Assembly (NCBI RefSeq): GCF_007827045.1
Contig: NZ_RPFW01000003.1
Span: 434,001-498,000, forward strand
Length of the DNA: 64,000 nt
Reading direction: 5' to 3'
Source: Trebonia kvetii
GTDB lineage: Bacteria; Actinomycetota; Actinomycetes; Streptosporangiales; Streptosporangiaceae
Positions 34,284-43,247 of the stretch are shown one piece after another. The notes below the pieces were generated by a model. It did no database searches, was not told where the DNA came from, and worked only from the letters and a program-made list of their open reading frames with translations. The translations under genes and the position numbers were made by a program. How positions within the stretch are numbered: position 1 is the first letter of the stretch; the number at the start of each line of letters is the position of its first letter.

Positions 34284-35131
34284 TCGGCTGCCCCGCTGCC
34301 CGCTAGGTCGCTCTGCTTTCCCGGGGGGACGACCCCCCCAGACCCCCCCGCATCCCCATGTGGGGACCGGGTGCTGGCCAGGGGAACCGCGAACCCGTTC
34401 GGGATGACCGGTTTCGGAGTCTCGGCCTTTCTCGCGTAGATCACCAGGCTCTTGCCGATGAGCGGGTTGAGCGCGGCCTCGGAAAGCCGGGTGAGCGCGG
34501 GCTTGCTCATGATGTCCCAGACGAGCAGCCGGTGGTACGCCCGCACGGCGGGATGCTTGTCGTCGTGCACGCCGACCGCGCACTTCAGCCACCAGTAGGC
34601 CGAGTGCAGGCCGTGGGCGTGGTGCCCGCCGATGGGCGTGAGCCCGGCCGCGGCCAGCTTGGCGCCGAGTTCGGCCCTGGTGAAGATGCGCACGTGGCCG
34701 CCGGGCACCTCGTGGTACTCACGGGACAGCGCCCAGCAGATCCGCTCGGGGAGCCAGGCGGGCACGGTGACCGCGACGGTTCCGCCAGGGCGCAGGATCC
34801 GGGCGATCTCGGCCATGGCGGCGGTGTCGTCGGGTATGTGCTCGAGGATCTCCGCGGCGATGATCGCGTCGAACGCGCCGTCAGGAAAGGGCAGGTTCGT
34901 CGCGTCCGCCGACACGGCGGCGGCCGCCCCGGGCGGGCCCGCCTCGCCCGTCTCGCGCATGGCGGCGAACATGCTGCCGACCGGCGGCAGCTCCTTGACG
35001 TCGAGGTCGGCCGCGACCACGCGGGCGCCGCGACGGTAGGCCTCGAAGGCGTGCCGGCCGGCACCGCACCCGAGGTCGAGCACGCGGTCGCCGGGATTAA
35101 TCGGAAATTTCGTGAAATCGACGGTCAGCAA
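34280..35131 (-). CDS. Class I SAM-dependent methyltransferase with repeat-encoded tail
   Basis: A 283-residue methyltransferase. Motif I is VLDLGCGAGRHAFEA, with AADLDV, the aspartate of FDAIIAAEILEHIPDD, and RILRPGGTVAVTVPA. The conserved protein ends near GKSLVIYARKAE. The last about 45 residues (PKPVIPNGFAVPL onward, Gly/Pro/Ser-rich) are encoded by a 3'-end motif copy (34387-34412) and a G/C-run element (34320-34349). Its start overlaps the glycosyltransferase stop by 7 bp. The acceptor is unknown. Confidence 0.85.
   Translation of the reverse strand: MLTVDFTKFPINPGDRVLDLGCGAGRHAFEAYRRGARVVAADLDVKELPPVGSMFAAMRETGEAGPPGAAAAVSADATNLPFPDGAFDAIIAAEILEHIPDDTAAMAEIARILRPGGTVAVTVPAWLPERICWALSREYHEVPGGHVRIFTRAELGAKLAAAGLTPIGGHHAHGLHSAYWWLKCAVGVHDDKHPAVRAYHRLLVWDIMSKPALTRLSEAALNPLIGKSLVIYARKAETPKPVIPNGFAVPLASTRSPHGDAGGSGGVVPPGKQSDLAGSGAAE
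34320..34349 (-). repeat. G/C-run palindrome (copy 4 by position: within methyltransferase 3' end)
   Basis: The plus strand reads CCCGGGGGGACGACCCCCC then AGACCCCCCC. It lies inside the methyltransferase frame and 37 bp upstream of the next gene's ATG, with the hairpin end facing that gene. Confidence 0.8.
34387..34412 (-). repeat. 3'-end motif (copy 5), translated in methyltransferase
   Basis: The minus strand reads GGTCATCCCGAACGGGTTCG followed by CGG, in frame as VIPNGF of the methyltransferase tail. Confidence 0.75.
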
Positions 35132-36369
35132 CCGGTCTCCCCGTTGATCACCTTCCGGTACAGCGCCTCGGTCGCGGCGGCTACCGCGGGCCAGGCGAAC
35201 CGCTCGCGTACCCGGGCCAGGCCGCGCGCGGCGAGCGCCGCGCGCGACTCCGGCTCGTCGAGCAGGCTGCGCAGCGCGGCGGCGAGTTCCTCGGCATCGC
35301 CTGGCGTCACGAGCAGCGCGGCGTCGCCGGTGACCTCGGGCAGCGCGCCGGCCCTGCTGGCGATGAGCGGCGTGCCCGAGGCCATGTGCTCCACCGCGGG
35401 CAGCGAGAAGCCCTCGTACATCGAGGGGATCACCGCGACCTCGGCGGAGGCGAGCAGCTTTGCGTACTCCGCGTCGGGCAGGCCGCTGGCGAACCTGACC
35501 CGGCTGTCCAGGGCAAGCTGCGTCACCTGCTGCCTGGTGGCGGCCGACGGAGTCCCGACGACCACCAGGTGCGTGTCGCGTTCCGTGGCCAGCTTGGCGA
35601 CGGCGCGCAGCAGCGTGGACAGCCCCTTGAGCGGCGAGTCGGCGCTGGTCACCGTCACGATCCGGCCCGGCACGCGCGGTTCGCCGCGGCGCGGGTGAAA
35701 GAGCCGGGTATCAACGCCAAGTGGCACAATATATACATTATCCGGGTTCGTATGGAAATCACGGCATATGTCGTTTTTTGACGACGACGACACCGTGATC
35801 AGCGGCCCCGCCCGCCGCGCCACCCGCCCCTGCATGCGCACGAAACCGTACCAGCGGCGCTTGCTTAGCCGCTCACGCCAGTTCCGCCCGTCGAGGTCGA
35901 GCCGCCTGTCCACCGTGATGGGGTGATGAATGGACGTCACGAGCGGCAGGCCGAGCCGCCGCAGGCCGAGCATCCCGTAGCCAAGCCCCTGGTTGTCGTG
36001 CACGATGTCGAAGTCGCCCGGCCTGGCGCGCAGCGCGCGCAGCGCCCGCACGCTGAACGTGAGCGGCTCGGGGAACGCGCCGCCCCACATCATCGCCACC
36101 TCGACCGCGTCCGCCCAGTCCCTGAACTCAGCAAGGCGCGGGGTGCGGAACGGATCGTCGTCGCGGTAGAGGTCAAGGCTCGGCACCTCGCGCAGCACCG
36201 GGCCTTCGTCGAGGTCCGGATAGGGCTGCCCGGAGAACACCTCGACGAGGTGGCCGCGCGCGGCGAGTTCCCTGCTCAGGTGCCGCACGTAAACGCCCTG
36301 GCCGCCGGAGTGCGGTTTGCTCCGGTACGACAGCAGCGCGATGCGCAGCGGGCGGTTCACTGTGGCCAC
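35125..36369 (-). CDS. GT4-family glycosyltransferase
   Basis: A 414-residue GT-B enzyme. The N-terminal glycine loop is SKPHSGGQGVYVRHLSRELA, and the donor-binding domain has VTSADSPLKGLSTLLRA and the E-x7-E segment PSMYEGFSLPAVEHMASGTPLI. It transfers a sugar from an NDP donor; the acceptor may be lipid or glycan. Start is GTG at 36369 or 36360; no clear ribosome site decides. It begins an operon with the methyltransferase and QW-repeat protein, 43 bp after the VIT1-type transporter gene on the same strand. Confidence 0.87.
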   Translation of the reverse strand: MATVNRPLRIALLSYRSKPHSGGQGVYVRHLSRELAARGHLVEVFSGQPYPDLDEGPVLREVPSLDLYRDDDPFRTPRLAEFRDWADAVEVAMMWGGAFPEPLTFSVRALRALRARPGDFDIVHDNQGLGYGMLGLRRLGLPLVTSIHHPITVDRRLDLDGRNWRERLSKRRWYGFVRMQGRVARRAGPLITVSSSSKNDICRDFHTNPDNVYIVPLGVDTRLFHPRRGEPRVPGRIVTVTSADSPLKGLSTLLRAVAKLATERDTHLVVVGTPSAATRQQVTQLALDSRVRFASGLPDAEYAKLLASAEVAVIPSMYEGFSLPAVEHMASGTPLIASRAGALPEVTGDAALLVTPGDAEELAAALRSLLDEPESRAALAARGLARVRERFAWPAVAAATEALYRKVINGETGC

Positions 36370-36412
36370 GGGGCACCATACCAGGACTAGTACCCAGCGG
36401 TAGTAACGCGGG

Positions 36413-37135
36413 TCAGCTCGCCGCCATCCCGCCGACGGCAACGCCGATCAGGTAGGTGATGCCGGCGGCGAGGGCGCCGAGCGCCAGCTGGCGCAGCGCG
36501 CCGCGCCAGAACGGCCGGCCGGTCAGCCGGGCCACCATGCCGCCGCCCGCGACCGCGGCGAGCGCGGCGAGGACGAGGGCGAGCCACAGGCTGTCGCTGC
36601 CGGCGGCGTAGGGCAGCAGCGGGATGATCGCGCCGACCGCGAAGGCGACGAGCGACGCGCCCGCGGCGACAAACGGCGAGGGCAGCTCGGCGGGGTTGAC
36701 CCCGAGTTCCTCGAAGGTGTGCACGGCGAGCGCCTTGTCCGGATGCGCCGAGATCTCGGCGGCGGCGAGCCGCGCGGTGGCCGCCGAGATGCCGCGACGG
36801 CGCAGCATGCCGACCAGCTCGATCTGCTCCGCGGCCGCGTTGGTGGCGAGCTCGTGCCGTTCCTTGTCCACCTCGGCCTGGACGAGCTCATTCTGCGAGG
36901 AAACGGACACAAACTCGCCGGCCGCCATCGAGAACGCGCCCGCCGCGAGCCCGGCGAGTCCGGTGAGCACTATCGCGTGCCGCGACCCGCCGCCGCCCCC
37001 GACGCCGGCGATCAGTGAGACGTTGGTGACCAGCCCGTCCATCGCACCGAAAACGGCAGGCCTGAGCCATCCGCCCGACACGTCCCGGTGCTCGGGACCG
37101 TGATGGTCCACGCGATCGTTGTCTTTGGTGATCAC
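36413..37135 (-). CDS. VIT1/CCC1-family Fe2+/Mn2+ transporter
   Basis: A 240-residue membrane protein. Helix 1 has FGAMDGLVTNVSLIAGV, helix 2 has AGAFSMAAGEFVSVSSQNE, then a cytoplasmic helical insert and three further helices. The conserved acidic and methionine residues of VIT-type transporters are present. It moves ferrous iron or manganese out of the cytoplasm. The GTG at 37135 is used. It is divergent from hutF. Confidence 0.9.
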   Translation of the reverse strand: MITKDNDRVDHHGPEHRDVSGGWLRPAVFGAMDGLVTNVSLIAGVGGGGGSRHAIVLTGLAGLAAGAFSMAAGEFVSVSSQNELVQAEVDKERHELATNAAAEQIELVGMLRRRGISAATARLAAAEISAHPDKALAVHTFEELGVNPAELPSPFVAAGASLVAFAVGAIIPLLPYAAGSDSLWLALVLAALAAVAGGGMVARLTGRPFWRGALRQLALGALAAGITYLIGVAVGGMAAS

Positions 37136-37192
37136 GAGGACATTCTAAGAAGGGACGCGGCTAGTTCCCGACCATGCCGGTTGGGGATGATG

Positions 37193-38707
37193 GTGCGTGT
37201 GACGAATTCCGAAGGGGCCGCTCCGCTGGAGACCGTGCGCCGCTGGCACGCCGAGCTCGCCTGGCTCGGTCGCGGCGCGCCCGGCCCGCGTGGGATGCCC
37301 GGGGCGGCCGCGCCCGGCCTCGGCCTGGGGCGCGACGTGCTGATCGAGGCGCGCGGCATGCGGTTCACCGCCGTCACCCCGGACGTTCCCGCCGCGCAGG
37401 TGCCGCCGGACACGGTGCGGCTGCCCGGCCTGACCCTGCCTGGCCTGGCCAACGCGCATTCGCACGCGTTCCACCGCGCGCTGCGCGGCAACGTGGCCGG
37501 CGCCGGGATCACTGCCGGGTTCGCCGCGGGCGCCGGGACGGGCTTCGGCGGCGGACAGCAGGACGACACCTTCTGGACCTGGCGCGAGCAGATGTACGCC
37601 GTCGCGGAGCGGCTCGACCCCGATCGCTACTTCGCCCTCGCCCGCGCCGTCTACGCGGAGATGGCACTTGCCGGGATCACCTGCGTCGGGGAGTTCCACT
37701 ACCTGCACCACGGTCCCGGCGGAACCCGCTACAGCGACCAGAACGAGATGGGCCGCGTGCTCATCGCGGCGGCCGCCGCGGCCGGCCTGCGCATCACCCT
37801 GCTCGACGCCTGCTACCTGGCCGGCGGTTTCACCGCGGGCGGCGAGCCGGTACCGCTCGCGGGAGTGCAGCTCCGCTTCGGCGACGGCACCGCGCACGAC
37901 TGGGCGGAGCGAGTGTCCGGGTTCGGCTACGACGACCTGGGCATGGCGGCGCCGCACGCCAGGGTCGGCGCGGCGATCCACTCGGTCCGCGCGGTCCATC
38001 CGGACGCGGTGCCGGTGGTCATGGCCTTGTCGCACGCGCACGGTGCCCCGGTGCACGCCCACCTGTCGGAGCAGCCGCTCGAGAATCACGAATGCCGCGC
38101 CGCGTTCGGAGCGACGCCTGCCGAGGTGCTGTACGACGCGGGGGCGCTCGGGCCGCGCACCACGCTGGTGCACGCCACCCACCTGACCGAGCGCGACATC
38201 GAGCTGCTCGGCGGGTCGCTGTCCACCGTGTGCATGTGCCCGCTTACCGAGGCCGACCTGGCCGACGGCGTCGGCCCCGCGCCCGCGCTGGCCGCCGCGG
38301 GGTCGCCGCTTGCCCTGGGCAGTGACGGGCAAAGCGTGATCGACCTGATCGATGAGGCGCGCTGGCTCGAGCTGTCGCAGCGGCTGATCACCAGGCGGCG
38401 CGGGCACTTCAGCGCGGCCCAACTGGCAGCGGCGGCGACCGCGTCCGGGCACGCCTGCCTCGGCTGGCCGGACGCGGGCGAGATCGTCCCTGGCGCGCAT
38501 GCCGACCTGGTGACGATCTCCCTTGACTCGCCGCGGCTCGCCGGCGGCGGGCGGGACCCAGTGGCCGCGGTGTTCGCCGCGGGCACCGCGGCCGACGTCA
38601 GGCACGTCGTGGTGTCCGGCGCCGACGTGGTGCGCGACGGGCGGCACCAGCTTGTCGATGACGTGCCACGCGAGCTTGCCGCCGCCATCGGCGCGGTACT
38701 CACCTAG
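37193..38707 (+). CDS. hutF: Formimidoylglutamate deiminase
   Basis: A 504-residue amidohydrolase that converts N-formimino-glutamate to N-formyl-glutamate in histidine degradation. The metal histidines lie in LANAHSHAFHRALRG, with VGEFHYLHHG, VHAHLSEQ, LVHATHL and LALGSDGQ following. ATG, GTG and GTG codons cluster at 37187-37199; GGGG upstream best suits 37193. hutI follows after 11 bp, so they form an operon. hutH and hutU are not in the window. Confidence 0.92.
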   Translation: MRVTNSEGAAPLETVRRWHAELAWLGRGAPGPRGMPGAAAPGLGLGRDVLIEARGMRFTAVTPDVPAAQVPPDTVRLPGLTLPGLANAHSHAFHRALRGNVAGAGITAGFAAGAGTGFGGGQQDDTFWTWREQMYAVAERLDPDRYFALARAVYAEMALAGITCVGEFHYLHHGPGGTRYSDQNEMGRVLIAAAAAAGLRITLLDACYLAGGFTAGGEPVPLAGVQLRFGDGTAHDWAERVSGFGYDDLGMAAPHARVGAAIHSVRAVHPDAVPVVMALSHAHGAPVHAHLSEQPLENHECRAAFGATPAEVLYDAGALGPRTTLVHATHLTERDIELLGGSLSTVCMCPLTEADLADGVGPAPALAAAGSPLALGSDGQSVIDLIDEARWLELSQRLITRRRGHFSAAQLAAAATASGHACLGWPDAGEIVPGAHADLVTISLDSPRLAGGGRDPVAAVFAAGTAADVRHVVVSGADVVRDGRHQLVDDVPRELAAAIGAVLT

Positions 38708-38718
38708 CGGCGGCGGGG

Positions 38719-39990
38719 ATGCCTCGTTCCTTGCTGATCACCAGGATCGGCGAGCTCGTGACAAACACTCCGGACGGGACAGTGCCGGCTAGCGCGGAGC
38801 CGACCGGCGTGGCTCCGGCTAACACGGCCAAGCCGGCCGGCACGGCACAGCCCGGTGGCACAGCACAGCCCAGCGGGCCAGGCGGCTCGTTCGCCGCGAT
38901 CGGTGACGCCGCCCTGGTGATCGAGGACGGTTGGATCGCGTGGACCGGGCCGGCCGCCCAGGCGCCCGCCGCCGACGAGGTGGTCGACGCGGCGGGCCGC
39001 GCCGTGCTGCCCGGTTTCGCCGACTCGCACGCGCACCTGGTGTTCGCGGGGGAGCGGTCCGCCGAGTTCGCGGCGCGGATGGCGGGCCGTAAGTACACCG
39101 CGGGCGGCATCAGGACCACGGTCGCCGCCACCCGCGCCGCGAGCGACGCGGAGCTCAGGGCCGGCCTGGGCCGGCTGGCAGGGGAGATGCTCGCGCAGGG
39201 CAGCACCACGTTCGAGTGCAAGTCCGGCTACGGCCTCACCGTGCCGGACGAGGCCAGGGCGGTCGCACTGGCCGCCGAGATCACCGGCGAGGTGACCTAC
39301 CTCGGCGCGCACGTGGTGCCCGCCGAGTTCGCCGGCGACCCGGGCGGCTACGTCGACCTGGTGTGCGGGCCGATGCTGGACGCGTGCGCGCCGCACTGCC
39401 GCTGGGCCGACGTGTTCTGCGAGCGCGGTGCGTTCGGCGCGGACGAGGCACGCGCGGTGCTCACCGCGGGACTGGGCCGCGGCCTGCTGCCGCGGATTCA
39501 CGCCAGCCAGCTCGGCCCCGGCCCCGGCATCGTGCTCGCGGTCGAGATCGGCGCGGCATCCGCGGACCACTGCACCTTCCTCACCGACGCGGACGTGGAC
39601 GCGCTCGCGTCGTCGGACACCGTCGCGACGCTGCTGCCTGGCGCGGAGTTCAGCACCCGCCAGCCCTATCCGGACGCCCGCCGCCTGCTCGACGCCGGCG
39701 CCACGGTCGCGCTCGCCACCGACTGCAACCCCGGCACGTCCTACACCACGTCGATGCCGTTCTGCATCGCGCTCGCGGTCCGCGACATGCGGATGACCAC
39801 GGAGGAGGCGGTCTGGTCGGCCACGGCGGGCGGCGCACGCGCGCTGCGCCGCACCGACATCGGCTACCTCGCCCCTGGCGCTCGGGCGGACCTGATCATC
39901 CTCGACGCCCCGTCCCACGCGCACCTCGCGTACCGACCGGGCGTCCCCCTCATCCACGCCGTCTACAAATCCGGCCGCCGCGTCGGCTGA
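38719..39990 (+). CDS. hutI: Imidazolonepropionase, with low-complexity insert
   Basis: A 423-residue amidohydrolase that opens imidazolonepropionate to formimino-glutamate. Metal and substrate residues lie in GFADSHAHLVFAGER, FECKSGYGL, GAHVVP, and ATDCNPGTSYTTSMPF. Residues 18-57 are a Pro/Ala/Gly/Thr-rich insert (repeats of GTAQP type) between the first strands, absent from typical HutI. Its product is the substrate of HutF just upstream. Confidence 0.93.
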   Translation: MPRSLLITRIGELVTNTPDGTVPASAEPTGVAPANTAKPAGTAQPGGTAQPSGPGGSFAAIGDAALVIEDGWIAWTGPAAQAPAADEVVDAAGRAVLPGFADSHAHLVFAGERSAEFAARMAGRKYTAGGIRTTVAATRAASDAELRAGLGRLAGEMLAQGSTTFECKSGYGLTVPDEARAVALAAEITGEVTYLGAHVVPAEFAGDPGGYVDLVCGPMLDACAPHCRWADVFCERGAFGADEARAVLTAGLGRGLLPRIHASQLGPGPGIVLAVEIGAASADHCTFLTDADVDALASSDTVATLLPGAEFSTRQPYPDARRLLDAGATVALATDCNPGTSYTTSMPFCIALAVRDMRMTTEEAVWSATAGGARALRRTDIGYLAPGARADLIILDAPSHAHLAYRPGVPLIHAVYKSGRRVG

Positions 39991-40054
39991 CCCCGCCTGC
40001 TCACCGCGGCCCGATCACCGATGGCCCGCGGTAACTTCGGCCGGGGGGGCGGCC

Positions 40055-40612
40055 TCACCCGAAGGCCGGGTAGCGGCCGCGGAAGCGGACAAGCGGGTCG
40101 CCGGACTCGGCCACGTAGGCCACCGACTCGATGGCGGAGATCACCAGCAAGTGGTCGCCGGCCGGGACGCGCCTGGCGACCGAGCATTCGAGCGCGGCCA
40201 GGCCGCCCGACGGTATCAGCGCGCCGGATTCGGCGCCGCGCGCATGCGGCACCGCCTCGAGGATCAGCCGCGCGCTTGGCCGGCCCTCGGCGGCGAACTG
40301 GCCGGCCAGCACCTTCTGCGCCGACGACAGCAGCGTGACCGCGAATCGCGCGGCGGGGAGCGACGGCCGGCTGAGCACCTCCGCCGGGTAGGCGTCGGCG
40401 ATCAGCGACACCGCGACGAGCGGCGGGTCGAGCGAGACAGGAAGGAACGCGCTGACCGTGGTGCCGATGTCGTCGCGGCCGTCGGCGATGGTCAGCAGCG
40501 TGACACCGGCCGCCCACGCCGACAGCGCGTCAAGCAAGCCGCTCACTGGGCGCGGATCCACCTCTCCGCCAGGCCCGCCAGCATCGGCAGATTGGAAGGG
40601 GTTCGCAGTCAC
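40055..40612 (-). CDS. Flavin reductase-family (DIM6/NTAB) protein
   Basis: A 185-residue FMN-binding split-barrel protein. Family segments include AWAAGVTLLTIADG, GTTVSAFLPVSLDPPLVAVSL, and RFAVTLLSSAQKVLAGQFA. Members reduce flavin with NAD(P)H for two-component monooxygenases. No partner monooxygenase is adjacent. The start is GTG at 40612, 18 bp after sppA on the same strand. Confidence 0.85.
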   Translation of the reverse strand: MTANPFQSADAGGPGGEVDPRPVSGLLDALSAWAAGVTLLTIADGRDDIGTTVSAFLPVSLDPPLVAVSLIADAYPAEVLSRPSLPAARFAVTLLSSAQKVLAGQFAAEGRPSARLILEAVPHARGAESGALIPSGGLAALECSVARRVPAGDHLLVISAIESVAYVAESGDPLVRFRGRYPAFG

Positions 40613-40616
40613 CGGG

Positions 40617-40633
40617 CACCCGTTCGGTAGCTA
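40617..40633 (-). repeat. 3'-end motif (copy 6), at sppA stop
   Basis: The minus strand reads CTACCGAACGGGTG, directly after and overlapping the sppA stop codon. It is the least complete copy. Confidence 0.55.
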
Positions 40634-42394
40634 GCTTATGGTCCAGACGCCTGGCAGGGTCAGCGGCCCGTACGGCGGCAGTCCCGCCGCCGCGGCGAAC
40701 CGCCACGCCGGGCCCCAGCCGTCGGCGAACAGCGCGGCGAGTGACCCGGCGCCGACGGCGGACCGCGCCGCGGGCCGTGCCTCGCTCGACTCGGCCGGCC
40801 GCAGCTGGTCGAGCGGGCCGAGCCGGGGGTAGACCCGCACCGGCGCGTCGTCGGGCAGCCCGGCGCGCTTGCGCGCGATCGCGGTGGCCTCGCGCATGCC
40901 GCCCGCTTCGTCGGCGAGCCCCGCGGCGATCGCGTCCGCTCCGGTCCATACCCGGCCGCGGGCCAGCTCGTGCACCCGGTCAAGCGGCATCCGCCGCCCG
41001 GACGCCACCTTCGCGGTGAAGTCCGCGTAGATGGCGTCGAGCCAGGCGTTGATCCTGGCCCATTCCGCCTCGGAGAACGGACGTGCCGAGGAGAACATCG
41101 TCGCCTGCGCGGCGCCCGCGCCATCGGTGATCGAGTCGGTGGTGACCCCGGCGCGCTCGAACAAGTCCTGTAGCACCGGCTTGCCCATGATGACGCCGAT
41201 CGACCCGGTGATCGTCCCCGGCTGCGCGACGATCACGTCGGCGGGCGCCGAGATGAAGTAGCCGCCGGACGCGGCCACGTCGCCCATCGACACCACCACG
41301 GGCTTGCCCGCCGCCCTGAGCCTGACTACTTCGCGCCAGATGACGTCGGACGCGACGGCGGAGCCGCCCGGGCTGTTGACCCGCAGCACGACCGCGCGGA
41401 CGTTCTCGTCGGCCGCCGCCGCGCGCAGCGCCGCCGCCACCGTGTCAGAGCCCATGCCGCTGCCGCCAGGTCCGCCGCGCCCGCTGCGCCCCTGCCTGAT
41501 CGCGCCGTGCGCGTAGATCATCGCCACGCACCGCTCGTGCTGACCGGGCCCGATGGACTGGACGCTGCTGCCGAGCCGTCGCGGCAGGTCGCCAAGCGAC
41601 TGCGTGCGCTGATAGCGCTGTAGGTAGAGCAGCATCGCGTCGTGCCCGGCGTCCCTGCGGACCTGGTCGTAGACCTCGTCCCGGTACATCAGCCCGTCGA
41701 CAAGGCCCGCGTCGAGCGCCTGCAGTGCGAGGTACGGCCCGTTAGCGATCAGTGCCGCGGCCTGCTCGACGGACAGCCCGCGGCCGGCGGCGATCGCCCC
41801 GGCGAGCTGTTCGGTGACCGACTCGGCGAGCCGCGCCGCGGCTTTCCTGGCGGGCCCGGTGAACCCGGCCTCGGTGAGAGGGTCCGCCGCGGACTTGAAC
41901 TCGTGCCGCTTCGCGCTCTGGAAGTCGATGCCGAGCTTGTCGAGCGCGTTGCGCAGGAACACCTGCTCCACGGCGACGCCGGTGAGGCCGAGCGAGCCGG
42001 ACGGCTGCAGGTAGATCCGGTCGAATCCGGTGGCGAGGTAGTAGGGCAGGTTGCCGTGCAGGAAATCGCCGAACGATTCCGACCAGGCCACCGCGAGCTT
42101 GCCCGATTTCCTGAAGTCTCCGATGGCGGCGCGCAGTTCCTGGATCTTCGCGAGCCCGATGCGTGACCCGCCGACCTTGACCACGAGCGCCCGCACCTTG
42201 TGGTCCGCGGCCGCCCGCCGCAGGCCGTCGAGAACGTCCTGCAGCCGGGTGCGGCGCATGGTGAGCAGCGCGGCCAGCGGGTCGGCTGGCTGGCCCTCGG
42301 CGATGCCGTCGGTCAGGTCAAGTTCGAGTATGAGTGGCCCAGTCCTGCGCTGCCGCATGCGGGCGATCTGCCCGGCAAGCTTCGCCTCTGCCAT
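40631..42394 (-). CDS. sppA: Signal peptide peptidase SppA, 67K type
   Basis: A 587-residue double-domain serine protease. The general base is Lys167 in RHEFKSAADP in the first half, and the nucleophile Ser376 is in GDVAASGGYFISA in the second, as in E. coli SppA. The N-terminus (MAEAKLAGQIARMRQRRTGP) has no membrane anchor, unlike the E. coli enzyme, so it is probably cytoplasmic or peripherally bound. It degrades cleaved signal peptides or other peptides. Flavin reductase lies immediately downstream. Confidence 0.93.
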   Translation of the reverse strand: MAEAKLAGQIARMRQRRTGPLILELDLTDGIAEGQPADPLAALLTMRRTRLQDVLDGLRRAAADHKVRALVVKVGGSRIGLAKIQELRAAIGDFRKSGKLAVAWSESFGDFLHGNLPYYLATGFDRIYLQPSGSLGLTGVAVEQVFLRNALDKLGIDFQSAKRHEFKSAADPLTEAGFTGPARKAAARLAESVTEQLAGAIAAGRGLSVEQAAALIANGPYLALQALDAGLVDGLMYRDEVYDQVRRDAGHDAMLLYLQRYQRTQSLGDLPRRLGSSVQSIGPGQHERCVAMIYAHGAIRQGRSGRGGPGGSGMGSDTVAAALRAAAADENVRAVVLRVNSPGGSAVASDVIWREVVRLRAAGKPVVVSMGDVAASGGYFISAPADVIVAQPGTITGSIGVIMGKPVLQDLFERAGVTTDSITDGAGAAQATMFSSARPFSEAEWARINAWLDAIYADFTAKVASGRRMPLDRVHELARGRVWTGADAIAAGLADEAGGMREATAIARKRAGLPDDAPVRVYPRLGPLDQLRPAESSEARPAARSAVGAGSLAALFADGWGPAWRFAAAAGLPPYGPLTLPGVWTIS

Positions 42395-42483
42395 GCGGAC
42401 AGCTTACGCGGGTGGGAACATCAAACAGTCAAAGTAGTAATGCGAACGTAAGGTGGTGACTCCGCATCGCAATCACCGCGTCT

Positions 42484-42906
42484 GTGGTCGTGGTCGACGT
42501 GGCCAACGTGATGGGCGCCCGTGCCGACGGGTGGTGGCGGGACCGGGCTGCGGCGGCGCTGCGCCTGTGCCGCGAGGTGATCGCGCTCGCCAGGCGCGGC
42601 GACGGCCCGGCGGGCGCCTGGATGCTCGTGCTCGAGGGTCGTGCCAGGGATGCCGTCCCGCTACTGGAGGAGGAGGATCCGTCGCTCGCGGCGGACTGGG
42701 CGCCCGCCGAGGGGGAGGGACCAAGGCCGGTGCGGCTGGTGTCCGCGCCCGGTTCCGGTGACGACGCGATCGTCGGCGTTGTCGCGGAGGTGGTGGCGCG
42801 TGATGAGAGTTGCCTGGTGGTGACCGCGGACCGGCGGCTGCGGCAGCGCTGCGAGGAGCTGAACGCGTCCGTCGTCGGCCCCGGGTGGCTCCTTCGGCTG
42901 CTCTAG
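42484..42906 (+). CDS. Small NYN/PIN-like nuclease-fold protein
   Basis: A 140-residue protein with acidic positions like the NYN/YacP fold: VVVDVANVMGARADGWW, GSGDDAIVGVVAEV, LVVTADRRLRQRC. These resemble metal-binding aspartates of small ribonucleases. The GTG at 42484 lies 27 bp after an in-frame stop and has no ribosome site; codons before it (IAITAS) also read naturally, leaving the start unsure. Role unknown. Confidence 0.65.
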   Translation: MVVVDVANVMGARADGWWRDRAAAALRLCREVIALARRGDGPAGAWMLVLEGRARDAVPLLEEEDPSLAADWAPAEGEGPRPVRLVSAPGSGDDAIVGVVAEVVARDESCLVVTADRRLRQRCEELNASVVGPGWLLRLL

Positions 42907-42950
42907 CCAGGTAGCATAGAAGACAATCCCTTACTCACGCATCGCACGAT

Positions 42951-43247
42951 GTGGTTGTCCTGTTCGCCGTCGACCGGAACCTGATGCGCATGTACGTGAT
43001 CTTGGCTATTGCCGCCCTGCTGTTCCTCACCTGCCTGATCGTGTTCACCGACCGGTACGTCAAGAACCGCAGACGGGTCATGGCGGAACGCAAACGCGAG
43101 GAGATGGCCGCGCGGCTCGCGCCCGTGGTGGAGCAGGCCGCGCAGGAGCAGCAGGCGCGCAGCACCGCCGAGGAGAAGAGCAGCGCGCTGACCACCGTGC
43201 TGCCCGCCATCCAGGCCGAGGAGCGCGGACCGCGCCGGGTCGCTTAG
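42951..43247 (+). CDS. Small single-span membrane protein
   Basis: A 98-residue protein with one transmembrane helix (about residues 15-33, YVILAIAALLFLTCLIVF) followed by a basic stretch (RYVKNRRRVMAERKREEM) and a helical tail. The family is not recognised. Starts at 42951 (GTG) or 42984 (ATG) are possible. Its stop TAG overlaps the glgB TAA by two bases on the opposite strand. Confidence 0.65.
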   Translation: MVVLFAVDRNLMRMYVILAIAALLFLTCLIVFTDRYVKNRRRVMAERKREEMAARLAPVVEQAAQEQQARSTAEEKSSALTTVLPAIQAEERGPRRVA

